DNA of 64,000 nt from Candidatus Obscuribacterales bacterium (GCA_019750335.1 JAIEOQ010000007.1:16324-80323), one strand, 5' to 3'. Counted from the first letter of the stretch, positions 20,101 to 27,702 are shown. Translations and numbers: made by a program. Notes: a model not told the origin generated them from the letters alone.

Positions 20101-20775
20101 ATCCCCGAGCACATGCTGGGGAATCATCTCTACACCACGTTCTTTCAAAGTCTTATAAAGATTGTATTCCGCCTGAAGCATGGGCGGCACACCACTCTCA
20201 CGAGCTTGACGAAAAAGATCTTGGCTGATTGTTGTTGCTTCAATAAACCAAAAAAGTTTTTCCCAATTAATCGGCCGTCCCCAAAAATCTTGATCGTTAC
20301 AACTTTTGCCGTAGCGAACAAACTCATCATAAGAAAGCGGGGTGGTAAATATATTTGTTTTGCCAGCTAAGGCTCGCGGAAAAAGCACATAGTTAAAGAG
20401 ATACCAGAGATGGGAAGCTCTTTCCGGAGCTTCCAAGCCTTCGATGATCACCAACTGATTGCCTGTCAGTTCAAGCTCCAGCTTGCTGACAATCGGCCGG
20501 CCAAAACTGCTGTTTTGTTTAGCTTCTTCAAAAACATAATCAGCTTGTTTGTATAAAGTTTCACCGTTGATAACAAGTGGATTAAATCCGCGACTTTTTA
20601 AATTGACAACTGCCGATTCCAAACTGACCGCTTGCTCGTCTGACCAATCAGACAAGAAGAGCCCTCTTGGCGAGCCAACATAGAGCCCGAAATTGTTGAC
20701 GAACCAGTGCAGTACCTCTCGACAATCTGCCGGCGCCTGTCCACTATTTGGATTAGTTTTTGAACTGTTGGTCAA
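17149..20775 (-). CDS. Nuclease-SF1 helicase-zinc ribbon fusion, 1208 aa
   Basis: The order of parts is unusual. Residues 25-180 resemble a degenerate P-loop fold (LVIIEGLE, FTTPLSYDEF). Residues 198-295 look like a DUF559/Vsr-type PD-(D/E)XK nuclease (LLDFALL with D229, NVECD at 241-244, RDFVLLSDGWQIVKF). Residues 325-930 are a UvrD/Rep-family superfamily 1 helicase, with Walker A GGPGTGKT at 341-348, a DECQE box, NWRCHPMI and the helicase motif VKSVFDTKGREFPVVFLIGL. A Pro-rich linker (about 945-1080) follows, and two zinc ribbons close the protein (CPTCAEPVEINARFCGSC and CLVCSAALEANSKFCGEC). It probably tracks along and cuts or repairs DNA. Whether it is a repair or an antiphage enzyme cannot be decided here. 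It stands alone, end to end with a convergent gene. Confidence 0.85.
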   Translation of the reverse strand: MTNSSKTNPNSGQAPADCREVLHWFVNNFGLYVGSPRGLFLSDWSDEQAVSLESAVVNLKSRGFNPLVINGETLYKQADYVFEEAKQNSSFGRPIVSKLELELTGNQLVIIEGLEAPERASHLWYLFNYVLFPRALAGKTNIFTTPLSYDEFVRYGKSCNDQDFWGRPINWEKLFWFIEATTISQDLFRQARESGVPPMLQAEYNLYKTLKERGVEMIPQHVLGDYLLDFALLDKERRLNVECDLISALAGHNMQINAAQRDFVLLSDGWQIVKFSCSELFNNASGCADVIEDIWRSGRKRSYFGRLQTGTTIPAISELPVEDAAQKQAISHGGGPISVLGGPGTGKTACLVQRVAYLHSQGISPETILVISYSADTARQVRSALEPILGKQESQRVNILSWHELGLKILRENLPAIKRKPPLKIEPSPQKILQRLLSKSKKDLDPLKLEMNGELDEFYIAAVISMYKAHLISAVQAKEEAQTSSEELIAKLYLAYEEQLQKANRVDRDDLYFLSVQALLENLEIRNKYQSAYEFVFIDECQEATVAQDMLARLLASPQDNIFFAGDEDETISEQKNACPDLLSENSIRYPYGLCVVLEKNWRCHPMIVEHARKLISGFTRRRVDKDLVSAWGQAPNTAISGPHALANEQDECAKVASEVKALVSSGRNAGEIAILYRNNLYEGLLEDELAKAGIAFRATHTDNSLVPDEVGDILAFLKLVNDPDGPKAREAFEKICQLGTKEIDPKLSATIASFADANTLSYLKGVEIYAEATADQSCRELEQLVKIIRAMNQDKLPASESISYLRRARRLNEYYKSAKVPPGVNYEPLKKLNQLEDEARKYGSVTDFVKYLESRSQSEDSSEDQVVHVKSVFDTKGREFPVVFLIGLAEGIFPPENSPDPEEERRIFYSAFTRAREALYLSYPRQVKNKNSRPSAFLTDLGLPMPGGAEPTAVVEPQLPPSSAPSLPPPPPTPAPVEAPAKKAFVPPPVVPPPVAPPAPVQQPEPEKQQPLYPDFTEPKPASMPQYVDRSASHGLRPYVGDVEQPPQRPQYLPPSKQAAPQPEPEQETTLSDFSPSQMAAAKAEAQSQESGRYFRINNMSAAALRALKQNGPYLNPLLFGHEQSLAEQGTVCPTCAEPVEINARFCGSCGQGLSLSQQQNCLVCSAALEANSKFCGECGTSVTTLTASPRQDKPGWMIKFLKLLEK

Positions 20776-21085
20776 TTTAAATCCGAATTCCTTACCGCTT
20801 TACCTGCAAGCGTCTGATATTTCTTTGTTAAAGATTACCTGTTATAGGTTTACCCAGAGACAGCTGTGTCTTAAGCCTGTACCCGCCGTGCGGTATCCCT
20901 GCGAAAAGATTCTACTTGAAAACGAGAGATTTGTATTATCTAACGGGTACATTTACAATGCAAACTTGACATATTCAGTATCCTGTACACAGTAGTACAA
21001 TGGCACTGATTGATTGAGCCAAACTGTCAAGGGTTAGTATGTCGGGCAACCGACTCAGTTAAAAAAGAAAAGGAGAGGACTTCAA
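20776..21085. other. Intergenic region upstream of the helicase and of a small exported protein
   Basis: These 310 bases separate divergent genes. A TTGACA at 20966-20971 suits a -35 element for the plus-strand gene, but no TATAAT-like box lies 16-18 bases later (TACAAT at 20996 is too far). No ORF, RNA gene or repeat was found. Confidence 0.4.
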
Positions 21086-21307
21086 ATGAAAAAGGCGCTA
21101 GTTTTCCTGGCCGCTTTGTCCACAATGTCCTTACCAGCTTTCAGCCAAGCCTGTGGTGATGAGGGGCGCTATTTCCATCTTCAGCCTCCCGATTATTCAA
21201 TTTCTAGCCACAGACGCCACGCCATTCACAGAATGGCTAAGGCTCTTCGTTGGTACAAGGAACATAACGGCGACAAACAACTTTGCATTAACGGCAAACC
21301 ACAGTAG
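21086..21307 (+). CDS. Small exported protein, 73 aa
   Basis: A perfect AAGGAGAGG lies just upstream of the ATG. The first 22 residues are a signal peptide (MKKALVFLAALSTMSLPAFS). The mature part is about 50 residues, basic, with His and Arg clusters (SSHRRHAIHRMAKALRWY) and two Cys, at 23 and 68, that could form a disulphide. It resembles no family I know. A strong bidirectional terminator follows, so it is monocistronic. A small secreted basic peptide could be antimicrobial or structural; nothing in the sequence decides this. Confidence 0.75.
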   Translation: MKKALVFLAALSTMSLPAFSQACGDEGRYFHLQPPDYSISSHRRHAIHRMAKALRWYKEHNGDKQLCINGKPQ

Positions 21308-21383
21308 TCGTTAGTTAGTAGCCGTAAAAGAATATTGATCCCATGCGCAGCTTGCTGTCCATGGGATTTATTCTATGTAGACC

Positions 21384-21435
21384 AATAAACAATAAAAACC
21401 CGTCTTGTTAGCAAGACGGGTTTTTATTGTTTATT
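21384..21435. terminator. Strong bidirectional terminator
   Basis: A perfect 24-bp inverted repeat with a TTAG loop ends in A- and T-rich arms (left arm 21384-21407, right arm 21412-21435). It serves the small exported protein on the plus strand and the membrane protein at 21449 on the minus strand. Confidence 0.93.
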
Positions 21436-21448
21436 ACTTGTCTTAGCT

Positions 21449-21904
21449 TTAGAGCCCGCCGGTTCTATAGCTGAAATAGTAGAAGCAGGACATCATAACC
21501 ATCATTGAAGATGTAACGCCCAGCCAGAAAGAAGCGATTACAATCTGCCAAACAATCAAAGCTTGTCTAGCCGTCAAACTGATGATGATCCCGAGCCGGT
21601 TAATCATATAAATTACAACGGCACCGATGGTTAAAAGAAGCGGTAATAGCTTCAACCCAGGTGCCAATGGCAAGCCTACAGCTGCAACCAAACTTAAAAT
21701 GCAAACCACCACCAAAAGGATGGTTACATAATCGGACATTCTTTGTTTTACGGAGTCGGTTACCGAAGCTTCATTGATATGCTTGAACGCAGCAAAGACG
21801 TTCCTAAAACCGGCACGGCGCGGACCGCCAAAATCACCTTCCGGAGTTCGTTTAGCAGGCTCTTCACCCGAATTATCCGCTTTTTGAATATCAGACTCTG
21901 CCAC
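21449..21904 (-). CDS. Small membrane protein, 151 aa
   Basis: I start it at the GTG ending at 21904, which has GGGGAGG six bases upstream; a TTG at 21919 would lie upstream of that site. A charged N-terminal region of about 55 residues is followed by three hydrophobic helices (ILLVVVCILSLVAAV, LLPLLLTIGAVVIYMI, ALIVWQIVIASFWLGV and a further short one). No family is recognised. It has a terminator immediately downstream and no close neighbours on its strand, so it is transcribed alone. Confidence 0.65.
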   Translation of the reverse strand: MAESDIQKADNSGEEPAKRTPEGDFGGPRRAGFRNVFAAFKHINEASVTDSVKQRMSDYVTILLVVVCILSLVAAVGLPLAPGLKLLPLLLTIGAVVIYMINRLGIIISLTARQALIVWQIVIASFWLGVTSSMMVMMSCFYYFSYRTGGL

Positions 21905-22022
21905 GAAGCGCCTCCCCAAAACATTCTGGTATTATCAGTCAGACGATGAAAAACTAGACCCAGTCGAATTAATCATGCCCATCTGGGCAAAAGAATAACC
22001 CCTATATTCTACAAGGATAGAC

Positions 22023-22934
22023 ATGGACAGCCCTAGCTTAAAACCAAATGTTTGGCTTGCTGTCCTTCATTATCAGAGTCAAGAGAAGACAAAGGCTTGC
22101 CTGAAGTCACTTTTGGCAACCGACTATCCGGATAAAAATATAGTCGTTCTAGATAATTGTTCGCCTGAAGGCTCGATTGAAGATTTAGCCCAAGAGTTTC
22201 CCGGCTGTAAATTCATCAGTGTGCCGGAAAATCTTGGTTTTGCCGGCGGCGCAAATGAAGCTGTCAGCTATTGCATCACTCAAGGAGCCGATTGGGTTTG
22301 GCTTTTAAATAACGACACTACCGTTGCACCTGATTCCTTGTCTCTATTGATGGCTGCCGCTCTTAAAAATGAAAAGGCAGCACTGCTGGGAGCATCTATT
22401 TACAGTCCAAAGGGAAAAGAGATGCACCGAGCCGGTGCCGGTGAAATTGATTTTGTTAAAGCGAAAACTTACGAACGAAAAGCAATCGACGACAGTCGAG
22501 AAACAAACGAGTGTGATTGGTTGTCCGGCTGCAATTTACTAATTAGAGCCCAAGCTTTTAGAGAGTGCGATGGCTTTGACGAAGATTTCTTTCTTTATTT
22601 CGAAGATACGGATCTTTCTTTGCGCCTGCGTAAACTTGGTTGGCAATGTCTTCTGGTACCTAAAGCTCGGATCGAACACGAGGGCAACGCTTCAACAACC
22701 GGTGATTTAAGCATTTGGCGTTCTTATTACCACACACGTAACCGTCTTTTGTTTTTCAACAAACATCAAGCCGAGCTGCCTGCCGTGCTTGCTGTCGGCG
22801 GACATATTTTAAGACATTGTCTGGTTCTGCCTTTCCGCGGTGAGGCCGGTCATCGTCAACTAAAAGCTGAGTTCCTCGGAATGCGCGACTATTTCTCGTA
22901 TAAAACCGGCAAGGCTGATTGTCTGGATTTTTAG
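22023..22934 (+). CDS. Family 2 glycosyltransferase, rhamnosyltransferase-like
   Basis: The 303-residue protein has the GT-A fold signature of GT2 enzymes. It has an N-terminal VLHYQSQEKTKACLKSLL segment, NLGFAGGANEAV near 75, the LLNNDTT metal-binding region near 97, and FLYFEDTDLSLRLRKLGW near 195, which fits WbbL-type transferases. It would add a sugar from an activated nucleotide sugar to a cell-surface polysaccharide at the cytoplasmic membrane face. A short hydrophobic region (LPAVLAVGGHILRHCLVLPF) may attach it to the membrane. The ATG is preceded by AAGGAT. No other polysaccharide gene is nearby. Confidence 0.9.
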   Translation: MDSPSLKPNVWLAVLHYQSQEKTKACLKSLLATDYPDKNIVVLDNCSPEGSIEDLAQEFPGCKFISVPENLGFAGGANEAVSYCITQGADWVWLLNNDTTVAPDSLSLLMAAALKNEKAALLGASIYSPKGKEMHRAGAGEIDFVKAKTYERKAIDDSRETNECDWLSGCNLLIRAQAFRECDGFDEDFFLYFEDTDLSLRLRKLGWQCLLVPKARIEHEGNASTTGDLSIWRSYYHTRNRLLFFNKHQAELPAVLAVGGHILRHCLVLPFRGEAGHRQLKAEFLGMRDYFSYKTGKADCLDF

Positions 22935-22946
22935 GCCTGGATTGTT

Positions 22947-22975
22947 TTGACAGCTTGATTTTCTATGTGTAGAAT
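22947..22975 (+). promoter_or_regulatory. vapBC promoter
   Basis: TTGACA at 22947-22952 and TAGAAT at 22970-22975 are separated by exactly 17 bases, close to the sigma-70 consensus. The -10 box is inside the inverted repeat at 22963-22986. Confidence 0.85.
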
Positions 22976-22986
22976 CTTACACATAG
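22963..22986. promoter_or_regulatory. Probable VapB operator
   Basis: CTATGTGT (22963-22970) and ACACATAG (22979-22986) form a perfect inverted repeat overlapping the -10 box and reaching the transcription start. This is where a VapB or VapBC complex would be expected to bind for autorepression. Confidence 0.75.
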
Positions 22987-22998
22987 AGGTGTGTGAAT

Positions 22999-23199
22999 AT
23001 GGCTACTAATTTGAACATCGACGAAAAGCTCCTAAATGAAGCATTGTCTTTAAGCGGCAAACGCACAAAACGCGAAACCGTCAATGAAGCTTTGAGCGAA
23101 TATATTCAGCATCGTAAACAGAGCAAGATTGTGCAGTTTTTTGGCAAGATTGATTTCGACCCAACTTACGATTACAAAAAACAACGCAAAAGCAGATGA
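22999..23199 (+). CDS. vapB: VapB-type antitoxin
   Basis: The 66-residue protein looks like a ribbon-helix-helix antitoxin: a beta strand TNLNIDEKLLNEALSLSG, then KRTKRETVNEALSEYIQHR as the two helices, with a basic C-terminal tail that would wrap the toxin. I start it at the ATG at 22999 because AGAGG lies 9 bases upstream; the GTG at 22993 is too close to it. The gene overlaps the toxin start by four bases (ATGA), so translation is coupled. It should bind the operator upstream and block the ribonuclease made by the next gene. Confidence 0.88.
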   Translation: MATNLNIDEKLLNEALSLSGKRTKRETVNEALSEYIQHRKQSKIVQFFGKIDFDPTYDYKKQRKSR

Positions 23200-23597
23200 A
23201 AGTACTAGTAGATACTTCGGTCTGGTCGCTGGTCTTAAGGCGCGGAGCGACTGTCACTGAGCCGGAAGCGTTGCAACTTCGTCATTTTATTTCAAGCGGT
23301 GAATCCATATTTCTTATTGGCGTAATCTTGCAGGAGATTTTGCAAGGAATACGCAACCATAATCAATTCGTCAAATTAGGCGAGTTCTTAAGCCCTTTCC
23401 CTCTACTTGAACTTGATCGCGACGACTATACTTTTGCAGCTGAAATTTATGGATTATGCCGAAACAAAGGCATACAGGCAAGCACTATCGATTTTTTGAT
23501 TGCCGCTGCGGCTATCCGTCATGAGTGTCTATTGCTCACCACCGATAAAGATTTCAAATTAATGGCATCATTGCTACCCCTACAGATTTGGCATTAG
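23196..23597 (+). CDS. vapC: VapC-type PIN-domain ribonuclease toxin
   Basis: The 133-residue protein is a PIN-domain nuclease. Visible motifs are LVDTSVWS with the first acidic residue near 6, QEILQGIRN (about 45), TIDFLIAAAA (Asp near 99) and LLTTDKDF near the end, giving the Mg2+-binding acidic cluster. Known VapC toxins cleave tRNA or rRNA when free of VapB. It overlaps vapB by four bases and shares its promoter. A simple, complete module is present with no sign of decay. Confidence 0.92.
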   Translation: MKVLVDTSVWSLVLRRGATVTEPEALQLRHFISSGESIFLIGVILQEILQGIRNHNQFVKLGEFLSPFPLLELDRDDYTFAAEIYGLCRNKGIQASTIDFLIAAAAIRHECLLLTTDKDFKLMASLLPLQIWH

Positions 23598-23677
23598 ACA
23601 AAGTTTTTCTCAAAAACAACGATAACATATAGTTATTGTACAAAAAATGTGGAGTTGAATAAAAAAATCAAACCGGT

Positions 23678-23707
23678 TGGACTCGCTCCCCGATTGGAGC
23701 GAGTCCA
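23678..23707 (-). terminator. Hairpin downstream of the 388-residue gene
   Basis: TGGACTCGCTCC (23678-23689) and GGAGCGAGTCCA (23696-23707) form a perfect 12-bp stem. On the minus strand a GATTTTTTTAT run comes 8 bases after the stem, so it may end the transcript of the gene at 23730-24896. Confidence 0.6.
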
Positions 23708-23729
23708 CAGCCCAACCCTAGTCCAAGGC

Positions 23730-24896
23730 TTACACCTTGAAGTCCTGACAAAGTTTCGGCCATTGCTGAACAAAGGCCTGTTGAGCGCGACCACCGCTCA
23801 CATCATTTCTCATCTCTTCGTGCATGCGATTCCAAAAGCTATAGCACTCACGCATTTTGTAGTCCGCCACCAAACAATCCCAAATCGGCATCAAACAATC
23901 GTTTGAACCGGATTCATAATGTCTGGTATCTTCGAGCGCTTCGACCAAAAATGGTACCGTGCCTTCCGTAAATTCACGGATAACAGAAGTGGCCTGAGCT
24001 AAGGCCAAGTGATTGCTGTAATAAGCGCAACGGCGCTTGTCTTGTTCGGCGAGCTGTTGCGCCTCAAAGGTGGCCGGCTTACCGCTTTCGGTTCTATACA
24101 AAATCTCCACCACGCGGGCAGCATGTTGTTTTTCGTTCACAACTCCTTTGCCATGATCTAGGTAGGCACGATGGGCTCGCTCCGCTATCGCTTTCACTTT
24201 CTCAAGTTGTTCAATCCGCTCGCGAAGCGCAAGACAAGCTGGCGAAACAGTCCTCGTTTCTATTTCAATGAATCCTGGGCAGTACTCAGAGCCTGAGCGA
24301 GGCGTGATACGCAAAGAGTTTTTGCCTAAAACCGAAAGGAATTGAAGCTTGTTAATCTTATCGCTGCAAGATCGTCCAACCTCTAGAAGTTCCTGAAACG
24401 ACTCTTGGAAAACGACAATCATCGTCGCCCCAAATTGGCGGCGATCAAAGCCGAAGTCGTGTAACACTTTTCCCATTCCACAACTAATAACCTGTGCTTT
24501 TTCGTGCAGCTCAGCAGCCACCAGACAATTATTTACCTGGATTTCATCGTTCCGACTCCTCGAAACTTGTCCAATCGCAGCCTGCAAAGCTTTCTTCATG
24601 CGTTCGACCGCAGCCGCCAACTGTTCGCCAGCACTCCAAAGAGCAAAGCCAGCCGCTTCTTGAATGATTCGTGTTCTTTTGTGTTGGCTACGTATTTCGT
24701 CAAGGGCCACAGGATCGTTTAGCGCTTTTTCAATTCGCGCGGACCAGCGTGTCGGCTCCAAAAAGCCTGAATTTTTATTTGAGTATTCTATCGTGCATCC
24801 GGTGTCGAAATGAACTTTATACAAGTGGGCATAGGCTGCTTCCAGCTCGACCATTGCTGGTGTTTGTTTTTCGGTCGGAAGTGGTATCAATTGCAT
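23730..24896 (-). CDS. Uncharacterised helical cytoplasmic protein, 388 aa
   Basis: There is no signal peptide or membrane segment. The composition (Glu, Gln, Ala, Arg, with scattered His and Cys) and long helices suggest a helical bundle. Notable segments are LYRTESGKPATFEAQQLAEQ and the C-terminal DYKMRECYSFWNRM. No family or catalytic motif is recognised. It is transcribed alone, with a hairpin after it and 310 bases before it. It is reminiscent in style, not in sequence, of the 372-residue protein at 3650. Confidence 0.6.
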   Translation of the reverse strand: MQLIPLPTEKQTPAMVELEAAYAHLYKVHFDTGCTIEYSNKNSGFLEPTRWSARIEKALNDPVALDEIRSQHKRTRIIQEAAGFALWSAGEQLAAAVERMKKALQAAIGQVSRSRNDEIQVNNCLVAAELHEKAQVISCGMGKVLHDFGFDRRQFGATMIVVFQESFQELLEVGRSCSDKINKLQFLSVLGKNSLRITPRSGSEYCPGFIEIETRTVSPACLALRERIEQLEKVKAIAERAHRAYLDHGKGVVNEKQHAARVVEILYRTESGKPATFEAQQLAEQDKRRCAYYSNHLALAQATSVIREFTEGTVPFLVEALEDTRHYESGSNDCLMPIWDCLVADYKMRECYSFWNRMHEEMRNDVSGGRAQQAFVQQWPKLCQDFKV

Positions 24897-25206
24897 TTTT
24901 CTATATCCATGCCTGAAAAGTTTTTGAGCGAGGCACCTACTCAGGCGCGTGCCTGCACCCTAGTACTCTCGGAGAGCAGAAAGCCCGGTCTCCTGTGTTT
25001 TATGAGTACAAAAATACAGTGGGTAAAAACTGACAAACCAACTTTCTTTACTTGCTTAGCCTTATGACAAAACCAACACCGGCGGACAGACTGCAACCTT
25101 TCTCCGGCAGTTAAGACAGAGAAGTTTTTGTGGTTGCAGCTTATGTGCACACGGTTTTACGGCTTTTCTATAGACTTAGTAAATACAGTCAGCTGGCAAA
25201 ATACAG
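24897..25206. other. Intergenic region, nothing recognised
   Basis: Between the 388-residue gene and the small OB-like gene there are 310 bases without an ORF with a ribosome-binding site, RNA gene or clear repeat. Confidence 0.4.
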
Positions 25207-25584
25207 TTATTTTTTCTCGGTCAATTCGATGTAACCTTGGACTTCGAGGGTGAGCAGTTCCAGTTCGCGAGTTTCTTTGTTTTCGCGAACTTGTCCGGAA
25301 ATCACGGTCCCAGGCTTCAGAGCTTGAACCGAAGGGAATAGCGTTTGGTTGCGCACTGATAGCGTGTAGCCATCGGTTTTACCAGGACTGCCGATGACAA
25401 TGGCAATGGCAGTCGGTGCCGATTCCCCCGAAATAACAATCGGTGCCGACACGCTTTTAATCGTGCCGCGCACAGTGCCATAACGATAAGGTTCGTTTGC
25501 GCTCTGCAAAGCAAACACAAGTACCACAATCGCCGCAACACCGACAACCGCGACAAAAAGCCTTTCCCAATGTTTAGGGGTCAT
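25207..25584 (-). CDS. Membrane-anchored protein of unknown function, 125 aa
   Basis: A single N-terminal helix (LFVAVVGVAAIVVLVFALQ) is followed by about 90 residues that alternate hydrophobic and polar residues with Gly and Pro turns (RYGTVRGTIKSV, LKPGTVISGQVREN). This suggests a small beta-rich domain, perhaps OB-like, outside the membrane. It starts 3 bases after the stop of the methyltransferase gene, so it is the last gene of that operon. The function is unknown. Confidence 0.65.
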   Translation of the reverse strand: MTPKHWERLFVAVVGVAAIVVLVFALQSANEPYRYGTVRGTIKSVSAPIVISGESAPTAIAIVIGSPGKTDGYTLSVRNQTLFPSVQALKPGTVISGQVRENKETRELELLTLEVQGYIELTEKK

Positions 25585-25587
25585 ATT

Positions 25588-26334
25588 CTAAGTCCTCTTT
25601 CTCAAGAGAAAAACTTGCACAAAAGGTGTAATTGAGAATCGTTGCTCGATTTCAAGTCCGCCAAGAGCAGCTAAACGTAACCACTCGCCCTTGGGGAGGA
25701 AATGAAAGAAGGCTGGTCCAAAGACAGTAAAATTGGCCAAATCACGATGATGCTCAACCAAAAGCGCTTTACCGCCAGGTTTCAAAACACGCCTGATTTC
25801 CTGGAAGAAAGCGTCCCGTTTTACTTTTTGCCTAATTTCATGGGCTGAGAGAATCATGAACACGTTGTCCAGCTCTCCATCAGCGAAAGGCAAAGCCGCC
25901 GGATCTACTTTCGGAACAGTGGTGATTTGGCTGGATGCATTGGCTCTTTGGGCTTGAGCTGTCATTCCCAGAGCATCATAAATATCCAAAGAGATAATGA
26001 CGCTGCCAGGAAACGTTTGCTGCAAAGGCAAATCACTCTCGTAAAGCCCACTGCAAATATTGGCTGTTTTGCCGGCACCATTTGGGAAAAGTGGCTTCAG
26101 CCAAGTCCATTTGTTCAGGACAGAGCGATCGTAAACCCAGTGCGCTGCCAGAGTTGAAGCCAGATTGAGCCAAAGCAAAAGCCCGATGAAGCCGACAATA
26201 ACGTATTGCACGATAGCCGGCATCGGCACTAGCAAAAGTCCGGCAGTTGCAGCCAGGCACAGGGCAAGTGAAATGACGAACATCGGCCAATTGTATGAGA
26301 TTACTTGCAACAGTCCTTGATATGGTGTCCTCAT
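25588..26334 (-). CDS. Membrane-associated SAM-dependent methyltransferase-like protein
   Basis: I start it at the ATG ending at 26334 (MRTPYQG), where the TGA of the 31-residue ORF overlaps the ATG (ATGA); translation is probably coupled. Two N-terminal helices (MFVISLALCLAATAGLLLV and IVQYVIVGFIGLLLWL) anchor it. The C-terminal 150 residues have class I methyltransferase features: VIISLDIYDALG, ALPFADGELDNVFMILSAHEI and EIRRVLKPGGKALLVEHHR. The Gly-rich SAM motif I is weak. It may act on lipids or quinones, given the membrane anchor; the substrate is not known. Confidence 0.75.
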   Translation of the reverse strand: MRTPYQGLLQVISYNWPMFVISLALCLAATAGLLLVPMPAIVQYVIVGFIGLLLWLNLASTLAAHWVYDRSVLNKWTWLKPLFPNGAGKTANICSGLYESDLPLQQTFPGSVIISLDIYDALGMTAQAQRANASSQITTVPKVDPAALPFADGELDNVFMILSAHEIRQKVKRDAFFQEIRRVLKPGGKALLVEHHRDLANFTVFGPAFFHFLPKGEWLRLAALGGLEIEQRFSITPFVQVFLLRKRT

Positions 26335-26426
26335 GATTGCAGCACCATTCTTAGGAAAGCAACGAAAAGACAGGCAAGCAGAAAAAGCACAATCAAACAT
26401 CCGGAAGTAAACTCTCGCGGCGTCAT
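26331..26426 (-). CDS. 31-residue single-helix membrane microprotein
   Basis: A tiny gene sits between the DUF2071-like gene and the methyltransferase. AAGGAGAG lies three to four bases before the ATG. The product is 31 residues: a basic start (MTPREFTSG), one hydrophobic helix (CLIVLFLLACLFVAFL) and a short tail (RMVLQS). Its TGA overlaps the ATG of the methyltransferase gene by four bases. Good ribosome-binding site, coupling and position in an operon argue that it is real. It may be a partner of the membrane methyltransferase. Confidence 0.65.
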   Translation of the reverse strand: MTPREFTSGCLIVLFLLACLFVAFLRMVLQS

Positions 26427-26434
26427 AACTCTCC

Positions 26435-27187
26435 TTAAGTCAATTTATGAGCAATACCGCGCTCCCACTGATAGGGGCTGGCTTGCACATAAAAAGCACT
26501 GGCTAAGATCGGTCTGACACCCTGGAACACCGGATGTCGAATGAAGGAACTGTATACCGAGTTGGCAAAAACAGGTTTGCGCTGCCATTGGTCATGAAGA
26601 CCGGCAACTGTAATTACCGAATGCGTCTCTTTTTCATAGTCGAAAGTGTATTGCAATGGTCCGGCGAAGCGTTCCGCTTCAAGCCAGGACGAGAATGGTG
26701 ATCGTGACGGCAAATCAATTTGACCGGGCGGAATTTCAACTCGCCAGTTTATATCGCCGTGGCGATCCGAGCTTCGCGCCGAAATACCTATTTTATCGGC
26801 ATCGCGCTTAAGCTCGATTTTTGACTTATGAAATTGATACCGTGTCAACAAATTACCGGCTGCGGTCATGATGCTGCCATCGGTATCGCTGCGCAGAACA
26901 AATAAGCCGCGTTCAGTCTTGTTATCAGGAAATGTGAAACGGGCAAAAATGCGGTAGCCGATTAAGTAAAAGGCTTGTCCACAAAATGCAGGTAAAAAAC
27001 TCGGTCTGAGCTCTTTAGTTTTTCCCGCACCAGCCGCAAGAAAGCCAAAGCCGTTGTGCGTATCAAGCTCAAGCCCTGGTGGCAGAAGCGGAGCTAGAAT
27101 TTCCTCCGGAAAGGCGTAAGTAACCATCAATGAGTGTTCAAAAAACACTTTAATCGGCACTTGATGCCGTTTTAACAGATGTAACAT
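26435..27187 (-). CDS. DUF2071/YqjF-like protein, 250 aa
   Basis: The start is the ATG ending at 27187 (MLHLLKRHQVP), with AAGGAG at a good distance; a longer reading lacks this. The sequence carries the marks of the acetoacetate-decarboxylase-like DUF2071 group: an N-terminal YAFPEEILAPLLPPGLELD, a central YRIFARF segment and a C-terminal region with FSSWLEAERFAGPLQYTFDY. Catalysis in this family is not well established. It is the first gene of an operon with the 31-residue ORF (8-base gap), the methyltransferase and the 125-residue protein. Confidence 0.6.
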   Translation of the reverse strand: MLHLLKRHQVPIKVFFEHSLMVTYAFPEEILAPLLPPGLELDTHNGFGFLAAGAGKTKELRPSFLPAFCGQAFYLIGYRIFARFTFPDNKTERGLFVLRSDTDGSIMTAAGNLLTRYQFHKSKIELKRDADKIGISARSSDRHGDINWRVEIPPGQIDLPSRSPFSSWLEAERFAGPLQYTFDYEKETHSVITVAGLHDQWQRKPVFANSVYSSFIRHPVFQGVRPILASAFYVQASPYQWERGIAHKLT

Positions 27188-27264
27188 AACAGCTCCTTCC
27201 AGCACCAAGCAGGAAAAAATAGCCACTCCCCGCAAAAGAAAATTTCCACGGGGAGTGGCAAAGT

Positions 27265-27696
27265 TTACTTACGCAGCCCGTTAACGTAGAAGTTGGCGTC
27301 GCGGCTGGCGATGTAAGTGTCGAACCAACAAGTGGAGTAGTAGCCGAAACGAAGAGACATCTCCTCCTGCCGGCGGGCGGCAAGAGCGATAGTTTCCTCG
27401 GTAATGGCCAACAACTTGCGGGTACGCCCGTCGCGAACACGAACATCACGACGCAAGGTACGGCTGACTTCAGCCGTGCTCTTGTCGTAGGACTTGCCGT
27501 CCTTGCTCATGTCCCAGGGGTTGCTTACATCACGAACCAGGGGCAGGATAAGAGAATCGCAATCGTCACCGCGGACAGCCGCCACCAGTGCGGTACGCAC
27601 TGCACGACGAAGACGGCGGTTGTAAATGCGCTTGTCCTGTTTTTCGCTATCGCCACCATTGCCACGAATCGGAGTGTGTCGGTAAGAACGGCTCAT
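27265..27696 (-). CDS. Basic uncharacterised protein starting MSRSYRHTP, 143 aa
   Basis: The protein begins MSRSYRHTPIRGNGG and continues with a very basic KRIYNRRLRRAVR stretch. Short basic hypothetical proteins starting with MSRSYK or MSRSYR are found in many bacteria, but I know of no function. The middle has alternating charged residues and the end is Tyr/Phe-rich. GGGAGCC precedes the ATG, and that site lies within the right arm of a GC-rich hairpin (27703-27718). A nine-codon ORF lies further upstream. The basic N-terminal part could bind nucleic acid. Confidence 0.65.
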   Translation of the reverse strand: MSRSYRHTPIRGNGGDSEKQDKRIYNRRLRRAVRTALVAAVRGDDCDSLILPLVRDVSNPWDMSKDGKSYDKSTAEVSRTLRRDVRVRDGRTRKLLAITEETIALAARRQEEMSLRFGYYSTCWFDTYIASRDANFYVNGLRK

Positions 27697-27702
27697 ATAA
27701 AG

